A DNA stretch of 64,000 nucleotides from Pedococcus aerophilus (GTDB lineage Bacteria; Actinomycetota; Actinomycetes; Actinomycetales; Dermatophilaceae): assembly GCF_039532215.1 (NCBI RefSeq), contig NZ_BAAARN010000001.1:1721942-1785941 (forward strand), given 5' to 3'. Every line of letters starts with the position of its first letter. The first letter of the stretch is position 1. Shown here piece by piece: positions 19,749 to 31,541 of this stretch. The notes below the pieces were generated by a model. It was given only the letters and a program-made list of their open reading frames with translations. It had not been told where the DNA came from and searched no databases. A program made the translations under genes and the position numbers.

Positions 19749-19782
19749 GGGCCCGGTGGGCGGGGGGATCCCCACCGGGCCC
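19749..19782 (-). terminator. 12-bp perfect stem-loop between livJ-type and livH genes
   Basis: Arms GGGCCCGGTGGG and CCCACCGGGCCC flank a 10-nt loop just after the binding-protein stop. Such a stem between a binding protein and its permeases usually stabilises or attenuates the transcript so that more binding protein is made. This is inference from position. Confidence 0.6.
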
Positions 19783-19788
19783 GGGGCG

Positions 19789-21033
19789 TCACATCTTGCA
19801 GTCGGGGCTGACGGTCGGGTTGAAGGCCTCGGCCGCGGGGATCGTCGAGACGACCTCCTCGTAGTCCCACTCCTCCTTGACCTGGTCCTTGCTCTTGACC
19901 TTGACCAGGTAGGCGTCGTGCAGGACGCGGTGGTCCGCGGCGCGGATCTCACCGTTGCGCAGGAAGACGTCGTTGAGCTTCTTGCCCTCGAGCTCCTTCA
20001 CCACGGCGTCGGACTCGTCGGTGCCGGCGCGCTGGACGGCCTCGAGGTACTGCAGGGCCGCGGAGTAGTTGCCGGCGTGGGCGAAGGACGGACGCGTCTG
20101 CGTCTTCTCCTTGAACTTGTCGGCCCAGGCGCGGTTCTGCTCGTCGAAGTTCCAGTACCAGGCGTCGGTGAACTGCGTGCCCTGGAACTGGTCGACACCC
20201 AGGCTGTGGATGTCAGTGATGAACATCAGGCCGACGGCCAGCTGGGTCTTGCCCTGCAGGCCGGCCTGGTTGAACTGCTTGACGAAGTTGATGAGGTCAC
20301 CGCCGGCGGCCATGATCCCGATGACGTTGGGCTTGCTCGAGTCGGCCTTGGTGATGAAGGTCGAGAAGTTGTCGTTGGGGAACGGCGTCGCGATGGACTG
20401 CTGCACCGTGCCGCCGGCCTTCTCGACCGCCGCGGTGAACGACTTGGTCATGTCCTGGCCGAAGGCGTAGTCGGGGTAGACGATGGACCAGTTCTTGCCA
20501 CCGTTCTCGACCGCCGTGGCACCGGTGCCCTGCGCGAGCATGTAGGTGTCGTAGGCCCAGTGGAACGTGTACTTGTTGCAGGACTTGCCGGTCAGCGCGG
20601 TGGTGCCGGCGCCGATGTCGATGAAGAGCTTCTTCTTCGTCTTGGCCTGCGTGGCCACGGCGAGCGCGGCCGAGGAGGTGGGGACGTCGAGGATGATGTC
20701 GGCCTTCTGGCGGTCGTACATCTCCTGCGCCTTGGTGTTGGCGATGTCGGGCTTGTTCTGGTGGTCGGCCTGGACGACCTCGATGGTCTTGGCCACCGCC
20801 TTGTCGCCGTACTTGGCCTTGTAGTCCGCGACGGCCATCTCGATGGCGACCTTGGAGTTGGGGCCGGACAGGTCCTTGTAGACGCCGGACTGGTCGTTGA
20901 GCAGACCGAGGACGACCTTGTCGTCGCTGATCTTGCCGCCGGCGGTGCTCGGACCCCCGGCGCCACAGGCGGCGAGGACGAGACTGCCGGTGACCGCGGT
21001 GGCCGCGAGGGCCAAGGACTTGGAACGCTGCAT
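19789..21033 (-). CDS. Branched-chain amino acid-type substrate-binding lipoprotein
   Basis: This 414-aa protein has a lipoprotein signal with lipobox LVLAAC (Cys23). A Peripla_BP_6 fold begins at DKVVLGLLNDQSGVYKDLSG, and the segment YPDYAFGQDMTKSF is typical of the family. The ATG at 21033 follows AGGAGG. It lies between livF and livH in one minus-strand operon. Members of this family bind amino acids, amides or aromatic acids; the ligand here is unknown. Confidence 0.92.
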   Translation of the reverse strand: MQRSKSLALAATAVTGSLVLAACGAGGPSTAGGKISDDKVVLGLLNDQSGVYKDLSGPNSKVAIEMAVADYKAKYGDKAVAKTIEVVQADHQNKPDIANTKAQEMYDRQKADIILDVPTSSAALAVATQAKTKKKLFIDIGAGTTALTGKSCNKYTFHWAYDTYMLAQGTGATAVENGGKNWSIVYPDYAFGQDMTKSFTAAVEKAGGTVQQSIATPFPNDNFSTFITKADSSKPNVIGIMAAGGDLINFVKQFNQAGLQGKTQLAVGLMFITDIHSLGVDQFQGTQFTDAWYWNFDEQNRAWADKFKEKTQTRPSFAHAGNYSAALQYLEAVQRAGTDESDAVVKELEGKKLNDVFLRNGEIRAADHRVLHDAYLVKVKSKDQVKEEWDYEEVVSTIPAAEAFNPTVSPDCKM

Positions 21034-21113
21034 GTCCCCTCCTGGGGTGGTTCTTCGTGCGGGTGAGATGGGGTGGAGCGGTGATGCGGTGTGCAGGTGC
21101 CTCGAGGGCCCGG

Positions 21114-21821
21114 CTACATGCCGAGGTACTCGAGGAGCTCGGTGGTGCGGGACTGGAAGCTCTCGTTGTCGAGCGACTCGACGACCCGGCCCTGCGCGAG
21201 CAGGTAGTGGCGGTCGGCGACCGTGGAGGCGAAGGCGACGTTCTGCTCGACGAGCAGGACCGAGACGCCCTGGGCCTTGATCTGGCGGATGATCTCGCCG
21301 ATGCGCTGGACGATGACGGGGGCCAGGCCCTCGCTGGGCTCGTCGAGCAGCAGCAGGGTCGAGCCCATGCGCAGGACACGGGCGATGGCCAGCATCTGCT
21401 GCTCACCGCCGCTGAGCTTGGTGCCGGGGAAGTCGCGGCGCTCGTGCAGCACGGGGAACTGCTCGTAGACCTGCTCCAGGCTCCACGCGTCGGCCTTGCT
21501 GACGACCGGCGGGAGCAGGAGGTTCTCGGCGACCGTCAGGGTGGCGTAGATGCCGCGGTCGTCGGGGACCCAGCCGATGCCGGAGCGGGCGCGCTTGTCC
21601 GCGCTGGCCTTGCCGAGGTCGTTGCCGCCCCAGGTGACCGTGCCCTCGACCTGACGGTGCAGGCCCATGACGGAGCGCAGCAGGGTGGTCTTGCCGGCGC
21701 CGTTGCGGCCCACCAGGGTGACGACCTCGCCGGGCTCGACGCGCAGGTCGACGTCGGTGAGGACCTTGGCCTCGCCGTACCAGGCGGAGAGTCCCGCGAC
21801 CTCCAGGGTGTGGTCAGACAT
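21114..21821 (-). CDS. livF: ABC importer ATPase LivF
   Basis: This 235-aa ATPase has Walker A GRNGAGKTT, signature LSGGEQQMLAIARVL, Walker B LLLLDEPSEGLAP, and the LivF-type segments GLSAWYGEAKVL and VPDDRGIYATLTV. The ATG at 21821 overlaps the livG stop by 8 nt (ATGTCTGA). Confidence 0.94.
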   Translation of the reverse strand: MSDHTLEVAGLSAWYGEAKVLTDVDLRVEPGEVVTLVGRNGAGKTTLLRSVMGLHRQVEGTVTWGGNDLGKASADKRARSGIGWVPDDRGIYATLTVAENLLLPPVVSKADAWSLEQVYEQFPVLHERRDFPGTKLSGGEQQMLAIARVLRMGSTLLLLDEPSEGLAPVIVQRIGEIIRQIKAQGVSVLLVEQNVAFASTVADRHYLLAQGRVVESLDNESFQSRTTELLEYLGM

Positions 21822-22617
21822 GCTGCTCTCCGGCCTGTCCGAGGTAGGCGGTGATGACCTTCTGGTCGTTGCGGACCTGCTCGTAGGTGCCCTCGGCGAG
21901 CACCTGGCCCGACTGCAGGACCGTGACGGTGTCGGCCAGCGAGCCGACGACGTGCATGTTGTGGTCGACGAACACGACGGTGCGCCCGGCCGAGACCTTC
22001 TTGACCAGGGCGATGGTGCGGTCGACGTCCTCGAGACCCATCCCGGCCGTCGGCTCGTCGAGCAGCAGCAGCTTGGGGTCGAGCGCGAGGGCCAGCGCCA
22101 GCTCGAGAGCACGCTTCTGGCCGTAGGCGAGCGAACCGGCGGCGGCGCCGGAGCGGTCGGTGAGACCGACCTGCTCGAGCAGCTCCATGGCGCGCGGGCG
22201 GAACTGCTTCATCGTCGAGTCCGAGCGCCAGAAGCGGTAGCCGAGCCCGGTCGGTGACGCGAGCGCGAGCTCGACGTGGTCCACGACGCTCATCTGGTCG
22301 AACAGGCTCGTGATCTGGAACGAGCGGGCGATCCCGAGGTGTGCGATCTGCTCGGGCTGCATACCGGTGACGTCGCGGTCGCCGAGGAGCACCTGGCCCG
22401 ACGTGGGGGTGAGGAACCCCGTGAGCAGGTTGAACAGGGTCGTCTTGCCGGCGCCGTTGGGGCCGACCAGGGCGTGGATGGTGCCCTCGACCACGCGCAG
22501 GCTCACATCGGAGACGGCGCGGAAGCCGCGGAACTCCTTGGTCAGGTCGCGCGTCTCGAGCAGCACTGCTGCTGAGCCTGCTGCACCTGTTGCCTCAGGG
22601 CTGGCCTGGCTGGGCAC
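21814..22617 (-). CDS. livG: ABC importer ATPase LivG
   Basis: This 267-aa ATPase has Walker A GPNGAGKTT, LivG-type PEQIAHLGIARSFQ, a signature-like LAYGQKRALELALAL and Walker B LLLLDEPTAGMG. The GTG at 22617 is chosen because AGGAGG lies 5 nt upstream. A very long open frame further upstream is a shadow of the antisense of the neighbouring gene. It is the first gene of the liv operon. Confidence 0.9.
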   Translation of the reverse strand: MPSQASPEATGAAGSAAVLLETRDLTKEFRGFRAVSDVSLRVVEGTIHALVGPNGAGKTTLFNLLTGFLTPTSGQVLLGDRDVTGMQPEQIAHLGIARSFQITSLFDQMSVVDHVELALASPTGLGYRFWRSDSTMKQFRPRAMELLEQVGLTDRSGAAAGSLAYGQKRALELALALALDPKLLLLDEPTAGMGLEDVDRTIALVKKVSAGRTVVFVDHNMHVVGSLADTVTVLQSGQVLAEGTYEQVRNDQKVITAYLGQAGEQHV

Positions 22618-22694
22618 CGGCACCTCCTCGTGCGGCTGGAGCGACGGCAGGGGGACCGTCGCGGTTCTGCAGAACACTAGGGGTGGCGAGGGAC

Positions 22695-22743
22695 CCCGGA
22701 CATGGCCGCCCTCGACACAGAGATCCCTGGGAACATGTCCGGG
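22695..22743. repeat. 10-bp inverted repeat, intergenic
   Basis: CCCGGACATG (22695-22704) and CATGTCCGGG (22734-22743) are separated by 29 nt, downstream of the serine hydrolase and upstream of livG. They may form a terminator for the hydrolase or an operator for the liv operon. The 22618-22771 interval holds nothing else clear. Confidence 0.35.
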
Positions 22744-22771
22744 CCCCACATACGTCCCGGGGTCGCGACGG

Positions 22772-24133
22772 TCAGTGCCAGCGGTCGGGATGCACGTCCC
22801 CGGGGATCTGTGCCGTCGGGTCGTAGGGCGTCCGGCTGAACCGGAACGACCCCAGGTCGAGGTGCCCGACGGTGCCGTCGGCAGCGCGGTGGGCGACCAG
22901 CGGCTCCCCCTCGTGGTACCCGTCCAGCCCGATCCAGCCCGCCTCGGTCGGCGCAAAGCGCGACCCCCGGTGGACCCCGGGCTCGCCGAGGACCAGTCCG
23001 CCGTCGGCGGCCAGCCGGAGCGTGTATGCCGTCGTCCCCCAGTACCAGTCCCCCACCAGGTCGAGGCCGGTCGACTGCGCGGCGTCCGCCGTCCACGGGG
23101 TCGGCGGGTGCGGTTCGCGCTCGGCGAGGAGGGTGAGGAGGTCGACCGTGACGGGCCCGATGCCGGAGGTGGCGTTGGCGAAGACCACGCAGCCGTCACC
23201 GGTCTCCAGGTCGACCCGCAGGCCCGCGAGGAAGCCCGGCATGGAGCCACCGTGCCCGCCGAAGCGACGGCCGTCGACGTTCCACACCTGCCACCCGAGG
23301 CCGTGCGCGCCCGACCAGGCCTGTCCGGGGGTGTCGTTGACGACGACGGGCAGGCACATCTCGGCCAGGGTCTGCGTCGACAGCAGGCCCGCGGTGTCCC
23401 CACCGAGGAACGTGGCCCAGCGCGTCAGGTCCTCGACCGTCGACCACAGCTGGCCGGCGGGCGCCATCGCCCCGGCGTGGTGCTCGGGCTCGACGTGCAC
23501 GAGATCGGCCAGCGGGTGCACGGCCCAGCCCGGCGCACTGGGTTCCTGCGGGCGCAGGGAGGTGCGCGCCATACCGAGCGGCTCGAGCAGCCCGGTGCGC
23601 AGGGCCTCGTCCCACGGGACCCCGCGGAGGCGGCCGACGAGCTCGCCGAGGACGGCGTAGCCGACGTTGGAGTAGTGGAACCGGGCGCCGGGCCGGAAGC
23701 GGCGCTGCGGGCGGCTCGCGAGGAGGTCGGACCAGTCGCCGCCCTCGGTCCGTTCCCACCACGGGCCGCTCGTCTCGGCCTGCAGGCCCGAGCTGTGGGA
23801 GAGCAGCTGCGCCACCGTGACCTGCCCGAAGTCGCTGTCGGACGTCTCGGGCAGGTGGGCGTCGATCCGGTCGGAGAGGTCGAGCGCCCCTTCGTCACGC
23901 AGGCGCATCACCTCGACCCCGACGAAGGTCTTGGTGATCGAGCCGATGCGGTACTGCGTGCCCGGGGTGGCGGGCTCTCCGTCGGACCGGCCGGTCACCG
24001 TGCCGACGGCACCCGACCAGACCAGCTCACCGCCGCGGACCAGCCCGGCGGCGATGGACGGCAGGCGGCAGGTGGACTGCTCCTGCGCCAGCCTGCGGTC
24101 GAGGGCGGCAACGGTCGTCGGCTCGAGGGGCAT
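22772..24133 (-). CDS. Serine hydrolase of the beta-lactamase class C / PBP family
   Basis: This 453-aa protein has the SxxK motif SITK in YRIGSITKTFVGVEV, the YxN motif YSNVG, and a late HGGSMPGF that takes the place of the KTG box. A C-terminal lipocalin-like extension (about 360-450) follows. No signal peptide is visible, so it may act in the cytoplasm as an esterase, amidase or peptidase. The gene starts 28 nt after the topA stop on the same strand. Confidence 0.85.
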   Translation of the reverse strand: MPLEPTTVAALDRRLAQEQSTCRLPSIAAGLVRGGELVWSGAVGTVTGRSDGEPATPGTQYRIGSITKTFVGVEVMRLRDEGALDLSDRIDAHLPETSDSDFGQVTVAQLLSHSSGLQAETSGPWWERTEGGDWSDLLASRPQRRFRPGARFHYSNVGYAVLGELVGRLRGVPWDEALRTGLLEPLGMARTSLRPQEPSAPGWAVHPLADLVHVEPEHHAGAMAPAGQLWSTVEDLTRWATFLGGDTAGLLSTQTLAEMCLPVVVNDTPGQAWSGAHGLGWQVWNVDGRRFGGHGGSMPGFLAGLRVDLETGDGCVVFANATSGIGPVTVDLLTLLAEREPHPPTPWTADAAQSTGLDLVGDWYWGTTAYTLRLAADGGLVLGEPGVHRGSRFAPTEAGWIGLDGYHEGEPLVAHRAADGTVGHLDLGSFRFSRTPYDPTAQIPGDVHPDRWH

Positions 24134-24161
24134 GGGGCCCCACGGTAGCCCTCGCCCCGGG

Positions 24162-26969
<2,808 letters not shown>

Positions 26970-27109
26970 GTTCTCTTCCTCAGTTCCTGATCCCATGTGC
27001 TGCGGATTCGTCGCAGCGTGGACATGGCAACGCGAAAGACGGTAGCCGGTCCCGTCAAATCTGCCGCGCCAGGTCTCGCCTCGGGAGGCGCACGGGGCGA
27101 CTTTCCCCA

Positions 27110-27137
27110 TTGATTGAAAGTTCAAATAGTTGTATGC
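27110..27137 (+). promoter_or_regulatory. Promoter and operator of the dioxygenase gene
   Basis: -35 TTGATT (27110-27115), a 16-bp spacer and -10 TATGCT (27132-27137) end 7 nt before the ATG at 27145, implying a leaderless mRNA. The spacer overlaps the dyad TTGAA-AG-TTCAA (27114-27125), an AT-rich site of the kind bound by MarR-type repressors. The regulator is not in the window. Confidence 0.55.
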
Positions 27138-27144
27138 TCTCCTC

Positions 27145-27948
27145 ATGAGCCAGCCGTCCGACCCTGTGCGCCAGCCCGTGCTGTACCTCAGCCACGGCGC
27201 TCCCCCGCTGGCCGACGACCCGGTGTGGACCCGACAGCTCGCCGACTGGTCGACCCGCTTCGCCAAGCCCACGAACATCCTGATGGTCTCCGCCCACTGG
27301 GAGGAGGCACCGCTCGCGCTGAGCGCGACGTCCGGGCAGGTCCCGCTCACCTACGACTTCTGGGGCTTCCCGCAGAAGTACTACGACGTCACGTATGCAG
27401 CCCCGGGTGCGCCCGAGCTCGCCGACAGCATCACCAAGCTCGTGCAGACCGCCGAGACGCCGGTGCACCGCGACGAGACCCGCGGGCTCGACCACGGTGC
27501 CTACGTGCCGCTCGTCGAGATGTACCCCGAGGCCGACGTCCCCGTCCTCCAGATGTCGATGCCGACCCTGGACCCGAAGGCGCTCTTCGAGATCGGCCGC
27601 AAGCTCGCTCCCCTGCGGGACGAGGGCACGCTCATCGTCGGATCCGGGTTCACGACGCACAACCTGCGCTGGTTCAACCCCCGCGAGGGCCGCGACGGCA
27701 CGCCGCCCGCGCCGTCCGCGGAGTTCGACCACTGGGCCGCCGAGGCGCTCGAGCGTCAGGACGTCGACGGCATCCTCGACTTCCTGGCCAAGGCGCCGGC
27801 CGCCCACGAGGCGCACCCGCGCACCGAGCACTGGGCACCGCTGTTCGTCAGCCTCGGTGCGGCCTACGAGTCCGGGTCGCTCGACAACCAGAGCGTCATC
27901 GACGGCTTCTGGTTCGGCCTGAGCAAGCGCTCCTGGCAGTTCGCCTGA
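27145..27948 (+). CDS. LigB/DODA-type extradiol aromatic ring-opening dioxygenase family protein
   Basis: This 267-aa protein has the metal-site segments LYLSHGAPPL, SAHWEEAP, DHGAYVPL and FTTHNLRWF, as in 4,5-DOPA dioxygenase (YgiD) relatives. These enzymes use a divalent metal to open catechol rings. The physiological substrate is unknown. The start at 27145 is set by the promoter spacing. It is a single-gene unit divergent from topA. Confidence 0.88.
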   Translation: MSQPSDPVRQPVLYLSHGAPPLADDPVWTRQLADWSTRFAKPTNILMVSAHWEEAPLALSATSGQVPLTYDFWGFPQKYYDVTYAAPGAPELADSITKLVQTAETPVHRDETRGLDHGAYVPLVEMYPEADVPVLQMSMPTLDPKALFEIGRKLAPLRDEGTLIVGSGFTTHNLRWFNPREGRDGTPPAPSAEFDHWAAEALERQDVDGILDFLAKAPAAHEAHPRTEHWAPLFVSLGAAYESGSLDNQSVIDGFWFGLSKRSWQFA

Positions 27949-28022
27949 CCTGACCGCGCGCTCGTCAGCGGCCTCCTCGACCGCCCGCGGGCAGGGGCGG
28001 GTTGTCGCCACCGCCTGACAGG

Positions 28023-29219
28023 ATGCCGGGCGTGCGCGGACTTCCGGTCTGGGTGGGGTGGCTGCTCGTCGGCCGGTTCGCCAACGCGCTGGGCTCAATG
28101 GCCTGGGTCTTCGTCCCGCTGTACCTCGTGTCCGACCGTGGCCTCGACGAGGCTGCCGCCGGATCCATCGCTGCCGTATGGGGCGTGGGCATGATCGTCG
28201 GCAACCTCGCCGGCGGTTCGGTGGGCGACCGGTGGGGCCTGCGCCCGACCCTCGCCGTGGCGTCGCTCGCGTCCGCCCTCGGCTGCGTCGCCGTGCCCCT
28301 CACGCCGACGCCCGGACTGGCGGCCGTCCTGTTCGCCATGGGCGCCCTCGGCGGAATCGGTCGACCCGTGTCGTTCGCCCTGGTGACCAGCGCACTGCCC
28401 ACCGAGCACCGTCGTCAGGCCAGCGCCTGGATGCGTTCGGTCAACAACGCCGGCACCGTCCTCGGCCCTCCGCTCGGTGGGCTGCTCGCGGTCGACCACT
28501 TCGGCGCCATCTTCGTCATCGACGCCGTCGCCAGCCTCATGATGCTCGCCGTCGTGCTCCTGGTCGTCCCGGCGACCGCCCGCGCGACGGTCACCGACGG
28601 GGCACCGACCCGGGTCCTGACGGCCTTGCGGGCCGACCCGCGGTTCGTGCTCCTGCTGCTCACCGTCGTCGCCGCCGACACGGCCTACCGGTTCGCCTAC
28701 TCCGCCGTCCCCTGGCAGCTCGACGCCCTCGGCGCCGCTCCGTGGGTGTACGGCACGACCATCTCGCTCAACTGCGCCCTCATCGTGCTGTTCGAGCCGT
28801 GGCTCGCGCACCGGCTGAGGGCACGCAGTCCCGAGCCGCTCATCGTCGCCGGGTTCGTCCTCGTCGGCGTCGGCTGGCTGGTCGTGGCACCGTCGCCGGG
28901 TGTCGCGGCCGTGCTGGCCGCCGTCGCCGTCGTCACCGCCGGGGAGATGCTCTACAAGCCCACGGCCACCGCCCACGCCGCGGACCGGGCGCCGGAGGGG
29001 ATGCACGGTCGCTACCAGAGCCTCTACGGCGCCGCCTCGATCGGGGGCGCCGTCATCGCCCCACCCCTGGCCGGTGCGTTGTTCGGCCGCTCGCCCCAGC
29101 TGATGTGGGTGGTCGGCGGCCTGCTCGCCCTCGCTGCCGCCGCAGTGCTGGGGCTCACCCGCGCCCGGCACGACAGAGGGGTACGCCGCGTGGTGACCAC
29201 GCGGCATACCCCTCGGTGA
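28023..29219 (+). CDS. Major facilitator superfamily transporter
   Basis: This 398-aa protein has about 12 hydrophobic helices. The loop 2-3 motif GGSVGDRWGLRPTL is the MFS motif A, and NNAGTVLGPPLGG is an antiporter-like motif C. A drug or sugar exporter role is likely; the substrate is unknown. The start is uncertain: the ATG at 28023 lacks a clear ribosome site and a TTG at 28002 is in frame. The C-terminal 13 codons form the transcription terminator. Confidence 0.85.
   Translation: MPGVRGLPVWVGWLLVGRFANALGSMAWVFVPLYLVSDRGLDEAAAGSIAAVWGVGMIVGNLAGGSVGDRWGLRPTLAVASLASALGCVAVPLTPTPGLAAVLFAMGALGGIGRPVSFALVTSALPTEHRRQASAWMRSVNNAGTVLGPPLGGLLAVDHFGAIFVIDAVASLMMLAVVLLVVPATARATVTDGAPTRVLTALRADPRFVLLLLTVVAADTAYRFAYSAVPWQLDALGAAPWVYGTTISLNCALIVLFEPWLAHRLRARSPEPLIVAGFVLVGVGWLVVAPSPGVAAVLAAVAVVTAGEMLYKPTATAHAADRAPEGMHGRYQSLYGAASIGGAVIAPPLAGALFGRSPQLMWVVGGLLALAAAAVLGLTRARHDRGVRRVVTTRHTPR
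29176..29214. terminator. Bidirectional terminator inside the MFS gene's last codons
   Basis: A stem of about 18 bp (GAGGGGTA-c-GCCGCGTGGT against its complement, one mismatch, 1-3 nt loop) ends 3 nt before the MFS stop codon. It can serve both the MFS gene and the convergent membrane-protein/symporter operon. Confidence 0.7.
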
Positions 29220-29232
29220 CGGGCGGTGCGGC

Positions 29233-29544
29233 TCAGTGGCCGCCACCCTTGCGGCGCGGGGCCGGTCGGGTCGGGTCGTCGCCGGCCTTCTCGACCTCGT
29301 CGGGGACGACGATCGGCTTGAGCCTGGCCCAGACGAGGAACGCCGCGGCGGCGACCGCCAGGGCGAGGCCGGTCCAGAGGTTGGCGTTCACCCCGCCGGT
29401 CTTCTCCAGCTCGGGGTCGGCGAACAGGCCCGCGAGGAGCAGGATCACACCGTAGAGTCCGAGCAGGCTGCCGATGATGTTGCGGATGTCGAACGCGCCG
29501 GCCGTCTTCTTGGCGGGCTTGCTCGTGGTCGATGCATCTGACAT
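29233..29544 (-). CDS. Small membrane protein, symporter partner
   Basis: This 103-aa protein has two predicted helices (about 22-43 and 55-75) and charged ends. An AGGAG site precedes the ATG at 29544. It starts 10 nt after the SSS symporter stop, so it is cotranscribed and may assist the symporter, in the way small DUF-type subunits accompany other SSS transporters. The family is not recognised. Confidence 0.75.
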   Translation of the reverse strand: MSDASTTSKPAKKTAGAFDIRNIIGSLLGLYGVILLLAGLFADPELEKTGGVNANLWTGLALAVAAAAFLVWARLKPIVVPDEVEKAGDDPTRPAPRRKGGGH

Positions 29545-29554
29545 GTCGGCGCTC

Positions 29555-31315
29555 CTAGAAGGCGAAGTTGAGGACGATGACCATGAGCAGCGCGATCCCG
29601 GCGAGCGGCATCGTGCGCTGGTACCACGGCTGGCTGGCCTCCTCCGGGTCGACGAGGTCCTCCTTGGGCGTCTCGGAGTAGACCAGGCCCTTGAGCTCGG
29701 AAGCCGGCTTGGGCTGGGTCACCATCGAGACCACGACGCTGACGACGATGTCGACGACGAACGCGGTGGAGGCGGCGACGAAGCTCGCGCCCTGGCCGGA
29801 GAGCGGCAGGACGCCGACGCTGACCGAGCCGAGGGTGTCCTCGGACAAGATCGCCACCAGCACCGCGGAGAGCGTTCCGGCCGACAGGCCGACCCAACCG
29901 GCGGTGGCAGTCATCCGCTTCCAGAACATGCCGAGGATGAAGGTCGCGAACAGCGGTGCGTTGAAGAACCCGAACAGCGTCTGGAGGTAGTCCATGATGT
30001 TCGAGAAGCTCGACGCGATGGTCGCCGTGAAGATGGCGATGACCGTGGCCCCGACGGTCGCGAGGCGACCGATCCGCAGGTAGTAGTCGTCGTCGTGGTC
30101 CTTGCGGATGTAGCGCTGCCACAGGTCGTAGCTGAAGACCGTGTTGAAGGCCGAGATGTTGGCCGCCATGCCGGCCATGAACGCGGCGAGCAGGCCCGCG
30201 ATCGCCAAGCCCAGCAGGCCGTTCGGCAGGACGTCACGCATGAGCAGCAGGAGCGCGTCGTTGTACTTCACGCCCTCGCCCGAGGCGCCGCCTGCCGGGG
30301 TGCCACCACCCTTGAGGTCGATCATCTCCTTGACCAGGACGGCCGAGACCATGCCGGGGAGGATGACGATGAAGGGGATGAACATCTTCGGGAACGCACC
30401 GATGATCGGCGTCTTGCGAGCCGCGGAGATCGACTTGGAGGCCATGGCGCGCTGGACCTCGACGAAGTTCGTCGTCCAGTAGCCGAAGGAGAGCACGAAC
30501 CCGAGGCCGAACACGATGCCGATGACCGACAGCAACTCCGAGTCGAACCCGGCGAGCGCCTGTCCCGGCCAGGACTCGAGCTGCTGGGCCGCCGGGGCCA
30601 CGCCGGCCGAGGCCGGGGCGTTGTCGGCGAACTCGGTGATCTTGTCCTTGAGGCCGCCGTACCCACCGACGCGGTGCAGGCCGATCAGCGTCAGCGGCAG
30701 CAGCGAGGCGACGATGACGAAGAACTGGAGCACCTCGTTGTAGATCGCGGCCGACAGCCCACCGAGGGTGATGTAGGACAGCACGATCACCGCGGCGACG
30801 ATGAGGGCGACCCACAACGGCCAGCCGAGCAGCGCGTGGACGATCGAGCCCAGCAGGTAGAGGTTGACGCCGGCGATGAGCAGCTGGGCGACGGCGAAGC
30901 TGATCGCGTTGACCAGGTGCGCGCCCGTGCCGAACCGTCGGAACATGAACTCCGGCACCGAGCGGACCTTGGAGCCGTAGTAGAACGGCATCATCACGAC
31001 ACCGAGGAACAGCATCGCGGGGATCGCGCCGACCCAGAAGTAGTGGACCGTCGGCAGGCCGAACTCGGCGCCGTTGGCCGACATGCCCATGATCTCGACG
31101 GCACCGAGGTTGGCCGAGATGAAGGCGAGGCCGGTGACCCAGGCCGGGAGCGAGCGCCCGGAGAGGAAGAAGTCGATCGAGTCGGAGACCGACCGGCGGG
31201 CCATCACCCCGATGCCCAGGACGAACCCGAAGTAGATGACGACGAGCAGGTAGTCCAACCAGTTCGCGTCGATCAGCGTGGTTGCGGCGGGAACCGCGAG
31301 GGAGAGGTGAGACAT
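29555..31315 (-). CDS. Sodium:solute symporter (SSS/SGLT family)
   Basis: This 586-aa protein has about 14 helices. SSS family segments include SIDFFLSGRSLPAWVTGLAF, AAIYNEVLQFFVI and FGFFNAPLFATFILGMFWKR, closest in look to the SGLT sugar/inositol branch. It probably imports a sugar or polyol with Na+. An AGGAG site precedes the ATG at 31315. It is followed by a small membrane protein gene. Confidence 0.92.
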   Translation of the reverse strand: MSHLSLAVPAATTLIDANWLDYLLVVIYFGFVLGIGVMARRSVSDSIDFFLSGRSLPAWVTGLAFISANLGAVEIMGMSANGAEFGLPTVHYFWVGAIPAMLFLGVVMMPFYYGSKVRSVPEFMFRRFGTGAHLVNAISFAVAQLLIAGVNLYLLGSIVHALLGWPLWVALIVAAVIVLSYITLGGLSAAIYNEVLQFFVIVASLLPLTLIGLHRVGGYGGLKDKITEFADNAPASAGVAPAAQQLESWPGQALAGFDSELLSVIGIVFGLGFVLSFGYWTTNFVEVQRAMASKSISAARKTPIIGAFPKMFIPFIVILPGMVSAVLVKEMIDLKGGGTPAGGASGEGVKYNDALLLLMRDVLPNGLLGLAIAGLLAAFMAGMAANISAFNTVFSYDLWQRYIRKDHDDDYYLRIGRLATVGATVIAIFTATIASSFSNIMDYLQTLFGFFNAPLFATFILGMFWKRMTATAGWVGLSAGTLSAVLVAILSEDTLGSVSVGVLPLSGQGASFVAASTAFVVDIVVSVVVSMVTQPKPASELKGLVYSETPKEDLVDPEEASQPWYQRTMPLAGIALLMVIVLNFAF

Positions 31316-31541
31316 CAGCGGCTCCTAGACGACGACAGACCAGCGGACCAAACCTAGGCGTTGGCGGGGCAAAAGGCACCCGGGCCCCTGTGCGTCCCAG
31401 CCCAACAGCCCTTGGTATGGCGCGCGCCCGACACCGTTGGGTCCCCCGGCGGGGTGCCCGCCCACCCCGCACCGAACCGGGGCGCACGACCGCCGGGCTC
31501 GCTGCGGTGCGCCGTCGGGACACCCCGCGCATGATGGACAG

